From assembly GCA_002049455.2 (NCBI GenBank), contig KV918774.1, positions 431,823 through 495,822 on the forward strand: DNA of 64,000 nt, written 5' to 3'. Both the position numbers and the translations under genes were made by a program. Below the pieces are notes generated by a model. It had not been told where the DNA came from. It saw only the letters and a list, made by a program, of their open reading frames with translations, and made no database searches. Shown here in pieces: positions 31,920 through 43,294 of the stretch. This DNA is from Porphyra umbilicalis (Eukaryota; Rhodophyta; Bangiophyceae; Bangiales; Bangiaceae). Positions within the stretch are counted from its first letter, which is position 1. Every line of letters starts with the position of its first letter.

Positions 31920-32347
31920 ACGTGATCCACAGTCAATTGGATTGTTCTGTGGAGGAGAACAGAGATCCGGGACGACGCAATCGAAAGCCAGTCACACACT
32001 ACCGGAAGGGTGAACTTACGTCAATCGAGTTGACGGCAGCTTTGCCGGGTCAATCCGCAATGATCCTTGACTTGTCAAAGGCTCCGTTGTCTCCTTACAA
32101 ACAGTCACCAAGTGAGAGGAAGCAGAAATACATCCTGCCTGTTGCACATATGTATGGAAAGAGCAGAAGCTCATCTTCCATCCTATGCATTTTTCTGCTG
32201 GTGCTGTGTCCATCTTGGTTGTAAAATTTCCTTTGATGTCTCGTGCGCAGACGACATGACGGGCAGACAGGCTGGAATCGAATTATGTGCCGTTCCATTC
32301 TTTCGACAAGCGTTCCAAGTATACGACACCCTTAATACATGGCAGCT
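31920..32347. other. AT-richer spacer, no gene seen
   Basis: Short frames only, on both strands. It ends at the first half of repeat X. Confidence 0.35.
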
Positions 32348-32435
32348 CCACAGCGCAGTGCACCTCGTTGCTGGATCCACCACGAGCTCGTTTGTCACTC
32401 GAATTGCTCGCATGATTCTTGCACGACCCCTCGTA
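32348..32435 (+). repeat. Repeat family X, copy 2, left half
   Basis: CACAGCGCAGTGCACCTCGT through CTTGCACGACCCCTCGTA. The TA at its end is the pogo target duplication. The rest of the copy resumes at 47767. Confidence 0.8.
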
Positions 32436-32672
32436 CAGGCATTATTCAGTTATACCCACTGTCATTTGTTTACACTGTCAGGAGCGACTTGTGCGAGCAT
32501 CGGCCGACTTGCGGATCCGCAGCTATTGTACGAATCCAGTACCCCAACATGGAGAAAAGAGTACGACTGGCAGGATTTATAAGGATCTCGGCGAGAAAAA
32601 AAGTCCAATATTTGAATGACTTGGCACTAAACGTGATCACACTCACACGCCTCCCACCCCGCCTCTACGCTA

Positions 32673-33837
32673 TCACCCCTCATCATCTCCCCCAGTCAAG
32701 ACTATATGAACCGTCTGGTCAATGGCCTCAACATCAATCTCTGCCGTCAGCCAGCGCCGCACCGCCAGGACCTGTTCCTGGCCACTGAGGCCGTCAAACT
32801 CATGCTCCAGGGACGTATTAGCCATCATGGCGACCAAGTGGGACACATCCATGTGGGCCGGCACGGCCACAATTTGGATGTCGCCCAGCTGGAGCCTCAG
32901 ACGAGCAACTGCTTCAGTTGGCAGGCAATCTGCCTTCAACCAGCAGCGCACGATCTGGTCCCCAAGAATCTCATCCCACTCCTCGACAATGAACTTGGCC
33001 GCATGTCGCAGGTGAGCTTGGCCCCCCTCGTCGAGGCCCCCACCGCGTGCAACTCGAGGGTCGGCGGCTCCATTGTACAGAAGGGAGTACAAGCTCCAGA
33101 CAACGCGGTAAAGGAGCTGCTTCTTGTACCGGTTCTTCAGAAGCACGATGATGCCGGCATCCAGCGCCTGGTACACAGCGGTCGGGTTCGGGGGCAGCTC
33201 GATAATAGTGACCTGCGGGTGCGGGATGGAGCTGTGGCAGCCAAGGTTGTCCATAATCAAGTAGATATGATGCACGGTGCGCGCTTGAACCGCCGGCACG
33301 ACCACCTCTTCGAACCAGCGCTTGAAGACAGAAGCCTCAGTCCAAGCCGACTTCTGCGAGAAGTACGGCAGCGGGCTCGCGTTGCCCTCGCCTTGGAAGC
33401 ACATCGGCTGAGCTGCCTTGCCAATCATTGTGACCGGCACCTTGTGCTTATTCGTCGCGTTGCAGCAGATATTTAAGCTGACACGGTCCTTGCTCTTCAT
33501 TGACTTCGAGCCACGTCCAGTGCAGCGGTCCTCGGAGGGCACGTATGAACGCGACGGTAGCACCCGGTAGAGCAAACTGGTCTCGTCGATGTTGTAGATC
33601 AGGTCGACATCAACCCCCTCAAGCTGCTGGCGGATGGCTGCCATGCGCTCAGCCGCCTCCTCCACGTTGGCTGAAGCGCCGCTGCCATGCAGAGCAACGT
33701 TCACAAGGCCATAACGGGACGCCCAACGTTGAATGAAGCCGTTGGATGCCGCGAAGTCAGTGATGCAAAGGTGCTCCGCAACCTGCAAAGCCTTCTACCG
33801 AAGAATGGCAAGAGACAAAGGCACACGCTTGCGGCCC
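32673..33837 (-). pseudogene. Pogo/Tigger transposase, piece 3 (DDE_1 catalytic domain)
   Basis: After the gypsy junction it reads RKRVPLSLAILR, a premature TAG (33795-33797), then KALQVAEHLCITDFAASNGF, part of the CENP-B-type DNA-binding domain. The DDE_1 core follows: YNIDETSLLYR, LIMDNLGCHSS and YQALDAGIIVLLKNRYKK hold the three catalytic acidic residues. The C-terminus is intact to the stop at 32673. The element would have cut and pasted itself at TA sites; this copy cannot make the protein. Confidence 0.85.
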
Positions 33838-34202
33838 TGCGGCAACAAAGAAGGCGCGAACAAATACCCTAGAACCACACTGACAGTACAAAAGAGAAGG
33901 ACCTAAAGGGTCAACCTACCGAGAGGACCTAGACGGCGCAAAGGCGCTCAAAGGCTAGGACTCGAGAGGGACGCCAAGATTTAGATGGCGAGCAAGACGG
34001 GGCGGCGCGGGGCAAGGCCGGCGCCGTAATAACAAGACGAACAGACGAAAAAGAGAGACGTAAGAGTAGCCCCTGGCCCGAATAGGGGGGGCTACTTAGG
34101 GAGGGACAGCCGTCCCACAGGCCGCATTCCGAAGTACGGGGAGACGGGCGCAAGTCCCGGCAGGGGCATAAGTACTGGACTTAGCCCCTGCCGAATGCAA
34201 CA
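33838..34202 (-). repeat. Gypsy 3' LTR
   Basis: Starts TGCGGCAACAAAGAAGGCGC and ends GCCGAATGCAACA on the plus strand. Matches 43772-44136 with at most one or two differences. Confidence 0.95.
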
Positions 34203-34210
34203 CCCCCCTC
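34203..34210 (-). promoter_or_regulatory. Gypsy polypurine tract
   Basis: CCCCCCTC on the plus strand, that is GAGGGGGG in element sense, directly next to the 3' LTR. This is where plus-strand DNA synthesis would start. Confidence 0.7.
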
Positions 34211-34269
34211 GGGCCAAGACCTGGCGGTCACCCGCCAGCAAGGACGGATGCGGGGCCGCTCGGGGGTCG

Positions 34270-34530
34270 CCAGCGCGAGGGCGCAGGGCGGGGCCACCAG
34301 GCGACGCGGGTCGCGTGGGGGCGCGCGTGCGGGCAGCACGCGGCGGCGAGCGGCGCCAGCGCGCAGGCGCAGGGCGGGGCCACCAGGCGACGCGGGTCGC
34401 GTGGGGGCGCGCGCGCGGGCAGCACGCGGCGGCGAGCGGCGCCAGCGCGCAGGCGCAGGGCGGGGCCACCAGGCGACGCGGGTCGCGTGGGGGCGCGCGC
34501 GCGGGCCGCGCGCGGCGGCGAGCGGCGCCA
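34270..34530 (+). repeat. 86-bp tandem array inside the gypsy element
   Basis: CCACCAGGCGACGCGGGTCG occurs at 34294, 34380 and 34466. Units are nearly identical and GC-rich. They lie between the polypurine tract and the antisense ORF, so they could be its promoter or 5' region. Confidence 0.88.
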
Positions 34531-34751
34531 GCGCGGGCATACCGCCGTGCGGGGGCCGGCGGGGGCAGCGTTGAAGAACGCGGGGCGCCGGCGACGGGGG
34601 GCGGCACGCGCGGGCGCCATCGGCGTGGGCGTGCTGCGGGTTTGCCGCTCGGGCAGACGTTGTCGCCGACGGAGGCGGACGACGCGGTCGGCGGCGGCGG
34701 AGGCGGCACGCGCGGACGCCATCGGCGTGGGCGTGCTGCCGACTTGGTCGG

Positions 34752-37157
34752 ATGGCGGCGACCGGGGAAGCGGCGGCGATGGCCTACATCGCGCCGTCCT
34801 TGCGGGACGCGTTGAGGGCGGGGCTGCGGCGGTACGCCGAGTGCGTATTGGCGGAGCACGACGAGGTGCCGGAGCGGGAGCGGGTGCCGGGGCCAGACCC
34901 GCGGAACCAGCCGGCGGTCGAGCGCATGCAGCCCGGCGTACGCATGGCGTACTGGCACGGCGGCATCCACGAGGTGCACTCGCAGCGGTGCGATGGCGAG
35001 TTGGCCGTCCGCTTCAGCCGCGAGGTGGCGCGCTTCGGGACGGCGTTGCCGTCGTGGTTCGTCCGGACGGCGTACGCCTTCGTGAGGGAGCACGAGAACG
35101 AGACGGTCCTCCGCGATTGGGTGCCGTGGGTGGCGCACTGCTGGGGCCGTCTGATGAGCCTCATGCCGGACGCGGTGACCCCACCGGCGGAGTACCTGAC
35201 GGAGTTGTCGCTTCCGTATCTACGGACGTCGGCGGACCTCGGGTACGTGCAGGCCGCCGAGGCGCAGCACCGGGAGGCGATGGACGCGGCGGCGTACTAC
35301 TACGAAGAGGCGGCGGACAAGAACGCCCGTCGTGTGGACGCGGGGGCGGCGCCACGGGCGGTCCTGCCGTACGAGTGCCCGGCCATCAGCTCCTGGCCGA
35401 AACCCGAGCGGGTTGGGCGCGATCTGACGCTCCTTTTGGCGGAGGGCGACCGCGTGGCGGTAAACCAAGCGCGGAAGGAGGTGGACGTTCGGGCGCGCAA
35501 GGGCGACGACGTCCCGTACCTGATGACGGCGGGCCACCATGCCAAGGGCTTGAACCGAGCCGGCTGGCGGTGCGTGCCGGAGGCGCTGGGCGAGTTAGAG
35601 CTGCCGCGGGGGCTGCACGTGGCGTACCCCACCGTGCTGTCGTATTATTACGACCGCATGATGGGGGACGACCGCAGCTGCTTGTGGGACATGTACGTGG
35701 TGGAGCGCGTGCAGCTCACCGCCATCGCGCTGCTGGCGGACCTCGCCGGCGGGCGGGTCCACCGCATCTCTTCAGCCCTTCTCCACCGGCTGGAGCGTCT
35801 CCGGCTGGACGACATGGCGGAGGGGAGTGCGGACGAGCACGCCCGGCTGCAGCGGCTGCTCCAAGGCATGGCGGTGCTGCTCCCCAAATGGGGAGACGTG
35901 GTGGCGGCTGCGGGGTTGCCGCTCGGGCAGACGCCGTTGCCGGCGGAGGCGGACGACGCGGCGAACCCATACGGGTTTCGACTAGCGTTGGATGCTAGGG
36001 GCGTCAACTTCCCAAGTAGGGCCGCGCGCGCGACGTCGCAGAGTTCCGCGGCGCGGGGGCCGCCGGGGGCGTCCGGGAACGTGGGGGCGGGGCCCACCCG
36101 GGGCGGGGACAGCGACGCGGCCCGGGGGGACGCGGCGGCGGCAGGCTCGGGATCGCCGTCATGGCGGGCCGTGTCGCCGTCGCGGTCGTCGCCGAGGGGG
36201 CGTGCCCGGGACGACGCCCAGTGGGTGCCTTCGCGGTCCCCGTCGCGGTCGTCGCCGAGGGGGCGGGCCCGGGACGACGCCCAGTGGGTGCCGTCGCGGT
36301 CCCCGTCGGCGTCGGCGTCGACAACGCGGACACGGTCGCCCGTTCGGGGGTCGTCGCGTCGGGCGACGGGGTCGCGCCGGACACCGCCGCCCGGACGCGG
36401 CACGCCTCGCCCTCGGCGCGGGCCGACGCCGGGACGGGCAACGCCGCCGCCGGCGGCGTCGCAACAGAGTGGCGCGGCGGGGGGAGCCGCGGGAGGTAGC
36501 CGGCGGTCGTGGTCGCCGCCAGCGGCGTCGACGCGCCGGCGGAAGCCGCCGGCGTCCGCTGGAGCGTCAGGGCGGGCGGACGGCGGCGCGGCGGCGCCCC
36601 GACCGGGCGACGCGCGGCGCGGCCGGTCGCCGGTCGGCGCCGATGGGGCGGCCCGGTCGACGGCGGGGGCAACCGGGTCGCGGCGGAGCGGGGGGACCAC
36701 GCGGGGGAAACGCCCGAGGTCGTCCGAGGGGCAGGAGGTGGAGCCCCCCTACGCGGCGCACCACAAGTGGTACCGCGTGGGGTCCATTGCGCCTGAGGGC
36801 GACGCGCTCCGGGCGCACCTTTCGGCGGCGGCCGTGAAGCGCTTGGCCGCGGCGGGCGGCGCGCCGGCTGGCGCCGTGGGGCTGGCGATCAGCCGGGTGC
36901 TGCGTAGTGGCGTGGACCGGCTGCACGCGTCCCTGCGGACGTCCAGCGATCGCACGATGGGGGAGGCGATGGACGGCGTCGTCAAGGTCGTCAAAGAACT
37001 CCGCCGCGCGTCGCACCTGGAGGACGACATTGGTCGTATCCTGGACGAAGTGCGGGCGGCGGACCGCGTGGCCTCTGCTGACGAGCGGTTCGTCTATGAC
37101 GACAGCGACGAGTCGGGGGGTGAGCGTCCCACGGGTCCTCGGCAGCGGCACCGCTAA
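34752..37157 (+). CDS. Antisense ORF of the gypsy element, 801 codons, unknown family
   Basis: Opposite in strand to gag and pol, and open from the ATG at 34752 to TAA at 37155-37157, overlapping the pol stop tail to tail by four bases. Residues ~10-395 look like a compact helical domain (MAYIAPSLRDALRAGLRRYA, FGTALPSWFVRTAYAFVREH, YLTELSLPYLRTSADLGYV). Residues ~400-680 form a Ser/Arg/Pro/Gly linker with a duplicated unit SPSRSSPRGRARDDAQWVPS. The C-terminal ~110 residues are helical and end acidic (DDIGRILDEVRAADRV, YDDSDESG). Trp/Tyr/Cys-containing ordered sequence over 400 codons argues against a chance frame. Antisense ORFs at this position are known from some plant gypsy elements, but I recognise no family here. 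Nuclear or gag-like roles are guesses. Confidence 0.7.
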   Translation: MAATGEAAAMAYIAPSLRDALRAGLRRYAECVLAEHDEVPERERVPGPDPRNQPAVERMQPGVRMAYWHGGIHEVHSQRCDGELAVRFSREVARFGTALPSWFVRTAYAFVREHENETVLRDWVPWVAHCWGRLMSLMPDAVTPPAEYLTELSLPYLRTSADLGYVQAAEAQHREAMDAAAYYYEEAADKNARRVDAGAAPRAVLPYECPAISSWPKPERVGRDLTLLLAEGDRVAVNQARKEVDVRARKGDDVPYLMTAGHHAKGLNRAGWRCVPEALGELELPRGLHVAYPTVLSYYYDRMMGDDRSCLWDMYVVERVQLTAIALLADLAGGRVHRISSALLHRLERLRLDDMAEGSADEHARLQRLLQGMAVLLPKWGDVVAAAGLPLGQTPLPAEADDAANPYGFRLALDARGVNFPSRAARATSQSSAARGPPGASGNVGAGPTRGGDSDAARGDAAAAGSGSPSWRAVSPSRSSPRGRARDDAQWVPSRSPSRSSPRGRARDDAQWVPSRSPSASASTTRTRSPVRGSSRRATGSRRTPPPGRGTPRPRRGPTPGRATPPPAASQQSGAAGGAAGGSRRSWSPPAASTRRRKPPASAGASGRADGGAAAPRPGDARRGRSPVGADGAARSTAGATGSRRSGGTTRGKRPRSSEGQEVEPPYAAHHKWYRVGSIAPEGDALRAHLSAAAVKRLAAAGGAPAGAVGLAISRVLRSGVDRLHASLRTSSDRTMGEAMDGVVKVVKELRRASHLEDDIGRILDEVRAADRVASADERFVYDDSDESGGERPTGPRQRHR

Positions 37158-40100
37158 GCGGTGGCGCACGCGTTGACCCGGGTGGTGTGGGCCTTCTCAA
37201 AGCGGAAGATCACGACGCGCCACACGGGGGGCGGGGAGGAGGCGGTGCGGCCTGCCACCGTGAACGTAGGATAGGGGGGGTTGAGTTGCACCCGAGCGGC
37301 GCAGTAGCGCGTCGCTAGCGTCCACCAGGCCTGGTGTTGCCAGCGCGGGGCGACGAGGGTGATGTCACATGGATAGGAGGTGATGCGGGCGAGGACCTGC
37401 GGTAGGAAAGAAAAGGGGGGGTTGGCCCACCCGTTTTCGACCGCCCAGTCGACCGAGAACGCCGCGGCGCAGCCGCGCGCGGCGTCCGCGGGGGACAGGG
37501 GCAGGAACCGGGGTAGATGGGTGGCCGCGGCGGTGGTAAACAGGTCGACCGTATGGGGGCCCCAGACCGCGTCGAGTTTCTCGAAGGCGGGGCGGCCCAA
37601 TGCCCAGTGGGCAGCCGGCGGGTTGTCGGGAAACGCCGCGAGGAGGGAGGATGCCCAAAGGGCAGGGACGGTCTCCTCGTGGCTTTTCGCCGGGGACGCC
37701 CAGCGCACATCGACGAGCATGGCACCCGTCTCGTCGGTGTGCTGCTGGACCGCGACGCAGACCCACTGGGGTTGCCGCGGGGGCGGGGCGAGGACGACCG
37801 GCGTCGTCGGGAAGGCGTCGTCGGGGAGCGTAAACTTCTTCTGCTTCGCTAAGCGGATGACAAGATGTTTCGGTAAACCCGAAATGGGTTCCCACGAATC
37901 ATCGCCCCGGCCATAAGTGGCCCACCGAACTTTGGCCACGATGCCGTTATCGGTGTCGTGGCGAATAGCCAACAGCCGGTCGATTTCCCAGGTCGGATCC
38001 TCATCGGAGGAATTCACGTCGGGGAGCGGGGTCTGTGTAAGCCGATGCGGCTGGGCATCCGGTCCCGGCACCGGGCGCGGTGCCGGTGTGACGTCGTTAC
38101 TGTTGACCCGTCCTTCGCCATCGCCTTGGTCGATTACGAAGTAGGTGCCGTCCGTATCGAGAATCTCGAACGGGCCAAGGGCCTTGGGCAGCAGCTTGTG
38201 CCCCCCGCGGTGGGAGCGGAGGTAGACGAAGTCACCGACCACCAGGTCCTTGTTCTTCGGCCGTACCCGGCTGTCCCAGTCTCGCTTATAGCGAGCTTGG
38301 TACTTGTCAAGGGAAGCGCGCACCGTCGGGATGAGCTTTTTCAAGCCCTGGATGATGGCGCGTTTCACCATGAGCGGGGAGCCATCGGCGGATGCCAGCG
38401 GGGACGAGCCAGCGAGGCCCTCAACCGTGAGGTTGGGCATACGGCGGGGGATCAGGAGGTCGAACGGCGCCATACCGGTGGCCCTATGCGGGCAGGTGTT
38501 GTATGCCAGGCTCAGGGCGGGGAGGAGGCGATCCCACTGGCGAGGGTGCTCCTCGCAGAAGGCCCGGATCTGGTTCAGCAGCGTACGGTTATACCGTTCC
38601 ACCTGACCGTTGGTCTGCGGATGGTAGGGCGTCGTGTATTTGCACCTCGTGCCCAACATCTTCATGACGGCGCGGAAGAACGCGTTGTCCATCTGTCGAC
38701 CCTGGTCCGATAGGACGCAGTCGGGGGGCCCATAGGCCGCGACCCATGCGGTCAGGAACGCCGACGCGACCGTGACGGCGGTGATGCGTCGGAGCGCAAC
38801 CGTACGGGTTAGCTTCGAGAAGCGGTCGGACATGACGAACACATACCGGTTGCCGTCAACCGTATTGAGCAGCGGTCCGAGGATGTCAATGCCAACCTCG
38901 GTCAACGGTTCCTTTGGCGGGAACAGGGTCATGGAGGACGTATGTCGTCGCTCCTGCAGCCGGTTCTTCGCGCACGGCGGGCACTGCCGGACGAAGTCGT
39001 ACAGGTCGACAATCATCGACTCCCAATAGAAGCAACGCTTCATGGCGGCGTACATCCGCTGCACCCCAGGGTGACCTTTGGTCGTCGGGTAGTGCTCGAG
39101 GCCCATCACGCGGGAGCGTAGGGCCTCGGGGATGTATACTTGCATAACGTCCGTCGTTGGCTGACGGCGCACGAGGCGGCCTTCCTCATCGAGGACGAAC
39201 CGCGTCGGCTTGCCCGAGTCGATCACGGCGCGTAGCTGCTGGCATCGGCCGTCCGCGCCTTGTGCGCGAAGGAGCTCCTCCGCTGTAATAGGGGGAGGCG
39301 GTAGCGGCGCCGAGAAGTTGTTGGCGTCCGTGCCCCTTGCGGCCTGAGCTAGAAGGAAGCATGGGATGTCGTCGTCCAGCTCCTTCTTGTCCAGACCCGT
39401 CGTGGGTACGCGGGACAGGGCATCGGGGAGGTGGTGGTTCGCTCCCTTCTTGTACTTCACCTCGAAGTCGAACTCCGCTAAGCGGAGGCGCCAACGGAGC
39501 AGACGACCGGTGGCCGTAGTCAGCCGGTAGATCCAACTGAGGCATTCGTGGTCGGTACGCACCGTGAACCGCGAGCCCTCCACATAGTGTCGGAGGTGGA
39601 GCACGGCCCAGACGAGGCCCAGGCACTCCTTCTCGGTGGCCGAATAGTTGCGTTGCTCGGGCCGCAGGGCGCGACTGTAGAACCCCACGGGTTTGAGCTG
39701 GCCGTCCTGCTGCTCTTGGAGCAGAGCGCACCCCAATTGGGTGTCGCACGCATCGACGTCAATGGTGAAGGGCGCTCCGCGGCGGGGGAGCGCCAGGACC
39801 GGCGGATGAAGCAGCGCGTCGCGTAGGCGCGTGAACGCTGCGGCTTGCGTCTCGGTGAACGTCGGGAGCGTGTCGCCGTACGCCTTGGTTGTCAGCTGGT
39901 TCAGGGGCGCTGCGATCCGTGCGTAGTTCGCGACGAAGCGGCGGTACACGTTACACATGCCGAGGAAGCTACGCAATTGCGTCTTTGTTCGCGGATGACC
40001 GACCTTCACGAGCGCCTCCAGGTTCTTGTTGTGCACCCGCATCTCCCCAGGGGATATGATGTGCCCGAGGTACTCGACGGACGTCTGGAAGAACTGGCAC

Positions 40101-41640
40101 TTCTTGGCTTTCAACGTGACGCCGGCCCGACCCAAGCGGGTCAGGGCTTCGTCGAGCGCTTTCACGTGGTTCTCCGGGGTGTCGGAGAAGACGATGACAT
40201 CGTCGAGGTAGACAAGGCACGTTTGCCAGGTCATCCCGGACAGGATGATGTCGAGGGCACGTTGGAAGGTGGCAGGAGCGTTGGTGAGGCCGAAGGCCAT
40301 CTTCAGGTACTCGTACGTGCCCATGTGGCAGGTGAAAGCGGTCTTGTCGATGTCGTCCAGGGCCATGGGTATCTGCCAATACCCGGCATTGCAGTCGAGC
40401 GTTGAGAAGACGCGGGCGTCTCCCAGCGAGTCGATGCAATCCTCCATCCGCGGGATGGGATAGGAGTCCTTCTTGGTCACCGCATTGAGACGACGGTAGT
40501 CGACGCAAAAGCGTGGCGACCCGTCTTTCTTGGGGACGACAACGACGGGCTGGCCCATTCACTGGTACTTGGTCGGACGACCTTGGCTTCCAGCATCCGA
40601 TTGACCTCGTCACGGATCATGTCACGGGCATGGTGACCCGCGCGGTACGGTTGTTGCCGTATCGGCTTCGTCCCTGGTTGGACCTCCACGCGGTGGACGG
40701 TGGCGTCGATGGAGCCGAGCGTCCCGTCCAGCATATACGCATGGCGGCGGATGAGTGCCTGGACGTCCGGGAGTAGCCGGTCGGGTACGCCAGAGAGATC
40801 GACTTGGTCTAGCACCGCTTCTGCGGTCGCGGTGGGCGAGGCCGCGTCGTCAGTGACGAGCAGGCAGTCGACATCGTCGACCGGGCTAACGGTAGCGAGG
40901 ATAGTTCCCTTGCGGAGGCAGACCGGTTTGTCGCTGAGGTTAGCGACTTCAATGCTGAAGCGCTGCCCCGGGACAACGACGGCCAACCCACGCGCCGTTT
41001 GACAGCGGTGATGCTTGTGAAGGCGGTTGTACGGCGCGACTAGGACCTGACCAGCGAGGTCGGCGGTGACCAGCAGGGCCGTCCGGGTTTGCGGGGGCAG
41101 CACACGTCGTTGCGCGAGGCGCACCGTCGCATCCTTCGGGGATCGGCGGCGTTCTTTCTTGCCGCGTGCCGTGCACGATAAGATGGGCACCGAAGCATCG
41201 GTGGACCATCTGACGCGTTGACGGCGTGGGTAGAGCGCCTCGACGTGGCGGTTGATGAAACTGGTGCCGAGCAGCACAGGGACGGCGAGGCGCGGGACGA
41301 CGACAAAGTCGACGTCCGTGGCGAAGCCACCGGAGCGCAGGCGTAGGGTGATCATGCCTCGGGCGGAGATAGGGTTTTTATTTGCGTCCACAATGTGGGG
41401 CAAATGAGGGCGTCGATGCAACCGACGCTCCCAACCCTTGGGCAGGGCGTCCACCCGAATGATCGAGGGTCCGGCGCCTGTATCCAGGGTCGGTGTCATC
41501 AGCCGCATGCGAGCCTCGTCGAAGCCGAGGGCCGCGGGGATGGTATACTGCCGGTATACCGGAGCCAAGACACGGTGTATCCGTATCTTCGGACCCTGCG
41601 GGCTGGGGGCGCCACGGGGCGGCCGAGCCGCTAGCGGCAC
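37154..41640 (-). pseudogene. Gypsy pol: protease, RT, RNase H, integrase, chromodomain, NPPF domain (one frameshift)
   Basis: The upstream frame (41640-40477) has the protease site TPTLDTGAGPSIIRV and the RT N-terminus (RQQPYRAGHHARDMIRDEVN, TSEWASP). A missing base near 40546 shifts to the main frame (40558-37154): RT LVYLDDVIVF (YLDD ~117-120), RNase H FTIDVDACDTQLGCALLQ, integrase zinc site HYPTTKGHPGV ... CPPCAKN and core GIDILGPL / LSDQGRQM / QTNGQVERYNRT, then a chromodomain (WEIDRLLAIRHDTDNGIVAK). The last ~130 residues are unusual for gypsy: WGPHTVDLF, WANPPFSFL (NPPF ~1046-1049), DITLVAPRWQHQAWW and WRVVIFRF. They match the DIRS domain in this window. One base keeps this nearly intact pol from being functional. 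Confidence 0.9.
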
Positions 41641-41648
41641 GCCCCGTG

Positions 41649-43294
41649 TTAGTTTCCCGGCCCGGCAGGGGCAGCCGGGTCCACCGTTGGACTCGGATCC
41701 GGTTGCGGATTCCCGGGCGAGGCGCCGACCGTCTCGTCTCCGCTGAGGGAGCCGGTGTCGTCCGGTACCAGCGGATCACCCCAGGGGTCCCCGGCGATGG
41801 CGGCCATCGCGTATTGCATACGACTCGGGCGTAAGGCAGGACGGGCCGCGCCAGGGGGTCCCGGGGCGACCGCAGGCGGCGCACCTGTCCCCATCGCCCG
41901 GTCGAGCGAAGGACATACGCGGGCGTAGTGACCGAAACCGCGGCAGCGGTGGCACTGCACCTGGCTCAGGTGGACCAGAGCCGGCCGTCCCGCCGGCGCC
42001 CCGGTCGGGGAGACCATTGGGTTGCCGTTCTGGCCGACGGCGTCCGGGCCGCCGGTGGCGTAGGGTTGAATGCCTGGAACGGCTGCTGCGGTAGAGGCCG
42101 ACCCATGGGGTTCCGGCTCTGTGGCGGCGTGATTTCCGACGTCGTCGCTGGTGGCGCCGCCCAGAGGACCGGTTCGGCTTTTGCTCCGCTCCCGGCGCCC
42201 AGCTGCAGGACGCTCTTGGCCTTGGCGTACCGGTCGGCTTTGCCGGTGGTGACCTTGACCGAGCGGAGCCCATCGCCGATCTTCTGCGAAAGCGCCACGA
42301 GTTCGTCGAAGGTGGCGCATGTGCGGTCGGCCAGCTCGGCTTGGGCACGTACCGAGGGGTGGAGCCCTTTCAGGAACAGGTACCGTAGCTGCCCCGGGTC
42401 GTACATACCCATGAGCTGTCGGCCGAGCCGCATCAACCGCTGATAGAAAACGCGTTCGCCTTCGTCTTGGCGCTGCTCCGCGGTGCGGAGGGCCATTTCG
42501 GCGGTGTGCAGGGCGTCCTCGGGTGCATAGCGGGTCAACAGATAGTTGATCGTGTGCGGGAAACTGGTACCGACGGCGCTGCCGTGTGGGCCATTTGTTT
42601 CCTGGACGAAGTCGTCCTTGGCCTCACCGCCAATGCGGTAGGCGAGGAGGTACGGGGCCTCGCCCAGAGTGACATCCATTTCGTCCGCGGCTGTGCGGAA
42701 GCGAGTGAGGAGCGCCAGGACGGCCAGCGGATCCGAGCCGTCGAATAGCGTGACGCCGTGGAACGGACCGTCCAGCAGGCGATGGCGCCTGCGGAGTTGG
42801 CTTGCTTGCGACCGGCCATACGTCGGATCCGCATTGCGGACGAGGTAGCGGCGGAAGTCGAGCAGCGACGAGAACGGGCCATGCTTGGACGTCAAGGGGA
42901 GCGGCCAGGGGATGACCGCCATTGGCGTCGAAGCTGTCCGACCGGTGACCCGCGTGCGGGTGCGGCGCCGCGAGCGAACGCGGTGGCGCGCGGGGCCGGT
43001 GCTGTCACTGCTGCTGCTGCTGCTGGGGTCTCGGGGCGGCTTGTCGTCATCGGCAGACCGCGCAGAGCGGGCGTCGGGATCCGATCGTACGCCCGCGCTC
43101 CGCGAGGCCAACGGCGACGTTGAGGCAACGGACCTGCGCGACCGGGGCCGGTCGCGCGGGGCCGGGGTGTTTGCCGGTGTTGGGTCAGTGGGCCGGGGTC
43201 CACTGGCGGTCGACATCGGCAACGTCCCAGTTGGGTCGCGCAACGTTGTCACGTCGGCGCGTAGCTCTCGGACGGACGCGGCCAACGTACGCAC
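41649..43294 (-). pseudogene. Gypsy gag with CCHC knuckle (frameshifted)
   Basis: The body has capsid-like helices (FDGSDPLAVLALLTRFRTAA, DEGERVFYQRLMRLGRQLMG, LRYLFLKGLHPSVRAQAELA). The zinc knuckle CHRCRGFGHYARVC is in another frame ending at 41649; the switch is near 41990-42010. No ATG heads the body frame upstream of 43216, and a second N-terminal frame (ATG about 43529) may belong to it through another indel. The gag stop and the first pol codon are separated by eight bases and lie in different frames. Confidence 0.75.

Noticed and set aside
34270-34530. CRISPR-like or centromeric array at the 86-bp repeats
   Set aside because: Only three contiguous units, no spacers, inside an LTR retrotransposon.
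34752-37157. Envelope gene for the gypsy element
   Set aside because: The antisense frame has no signal peptide, no membrane segment and no glycoprotein-like Cys pattern, and is on the wrong strand for a spliced env.
39520-40405. Plus-strand open frames inside gypsy pol
   Set aside because: They are mirror frames of the conserved RT and RNase H coding sequence.
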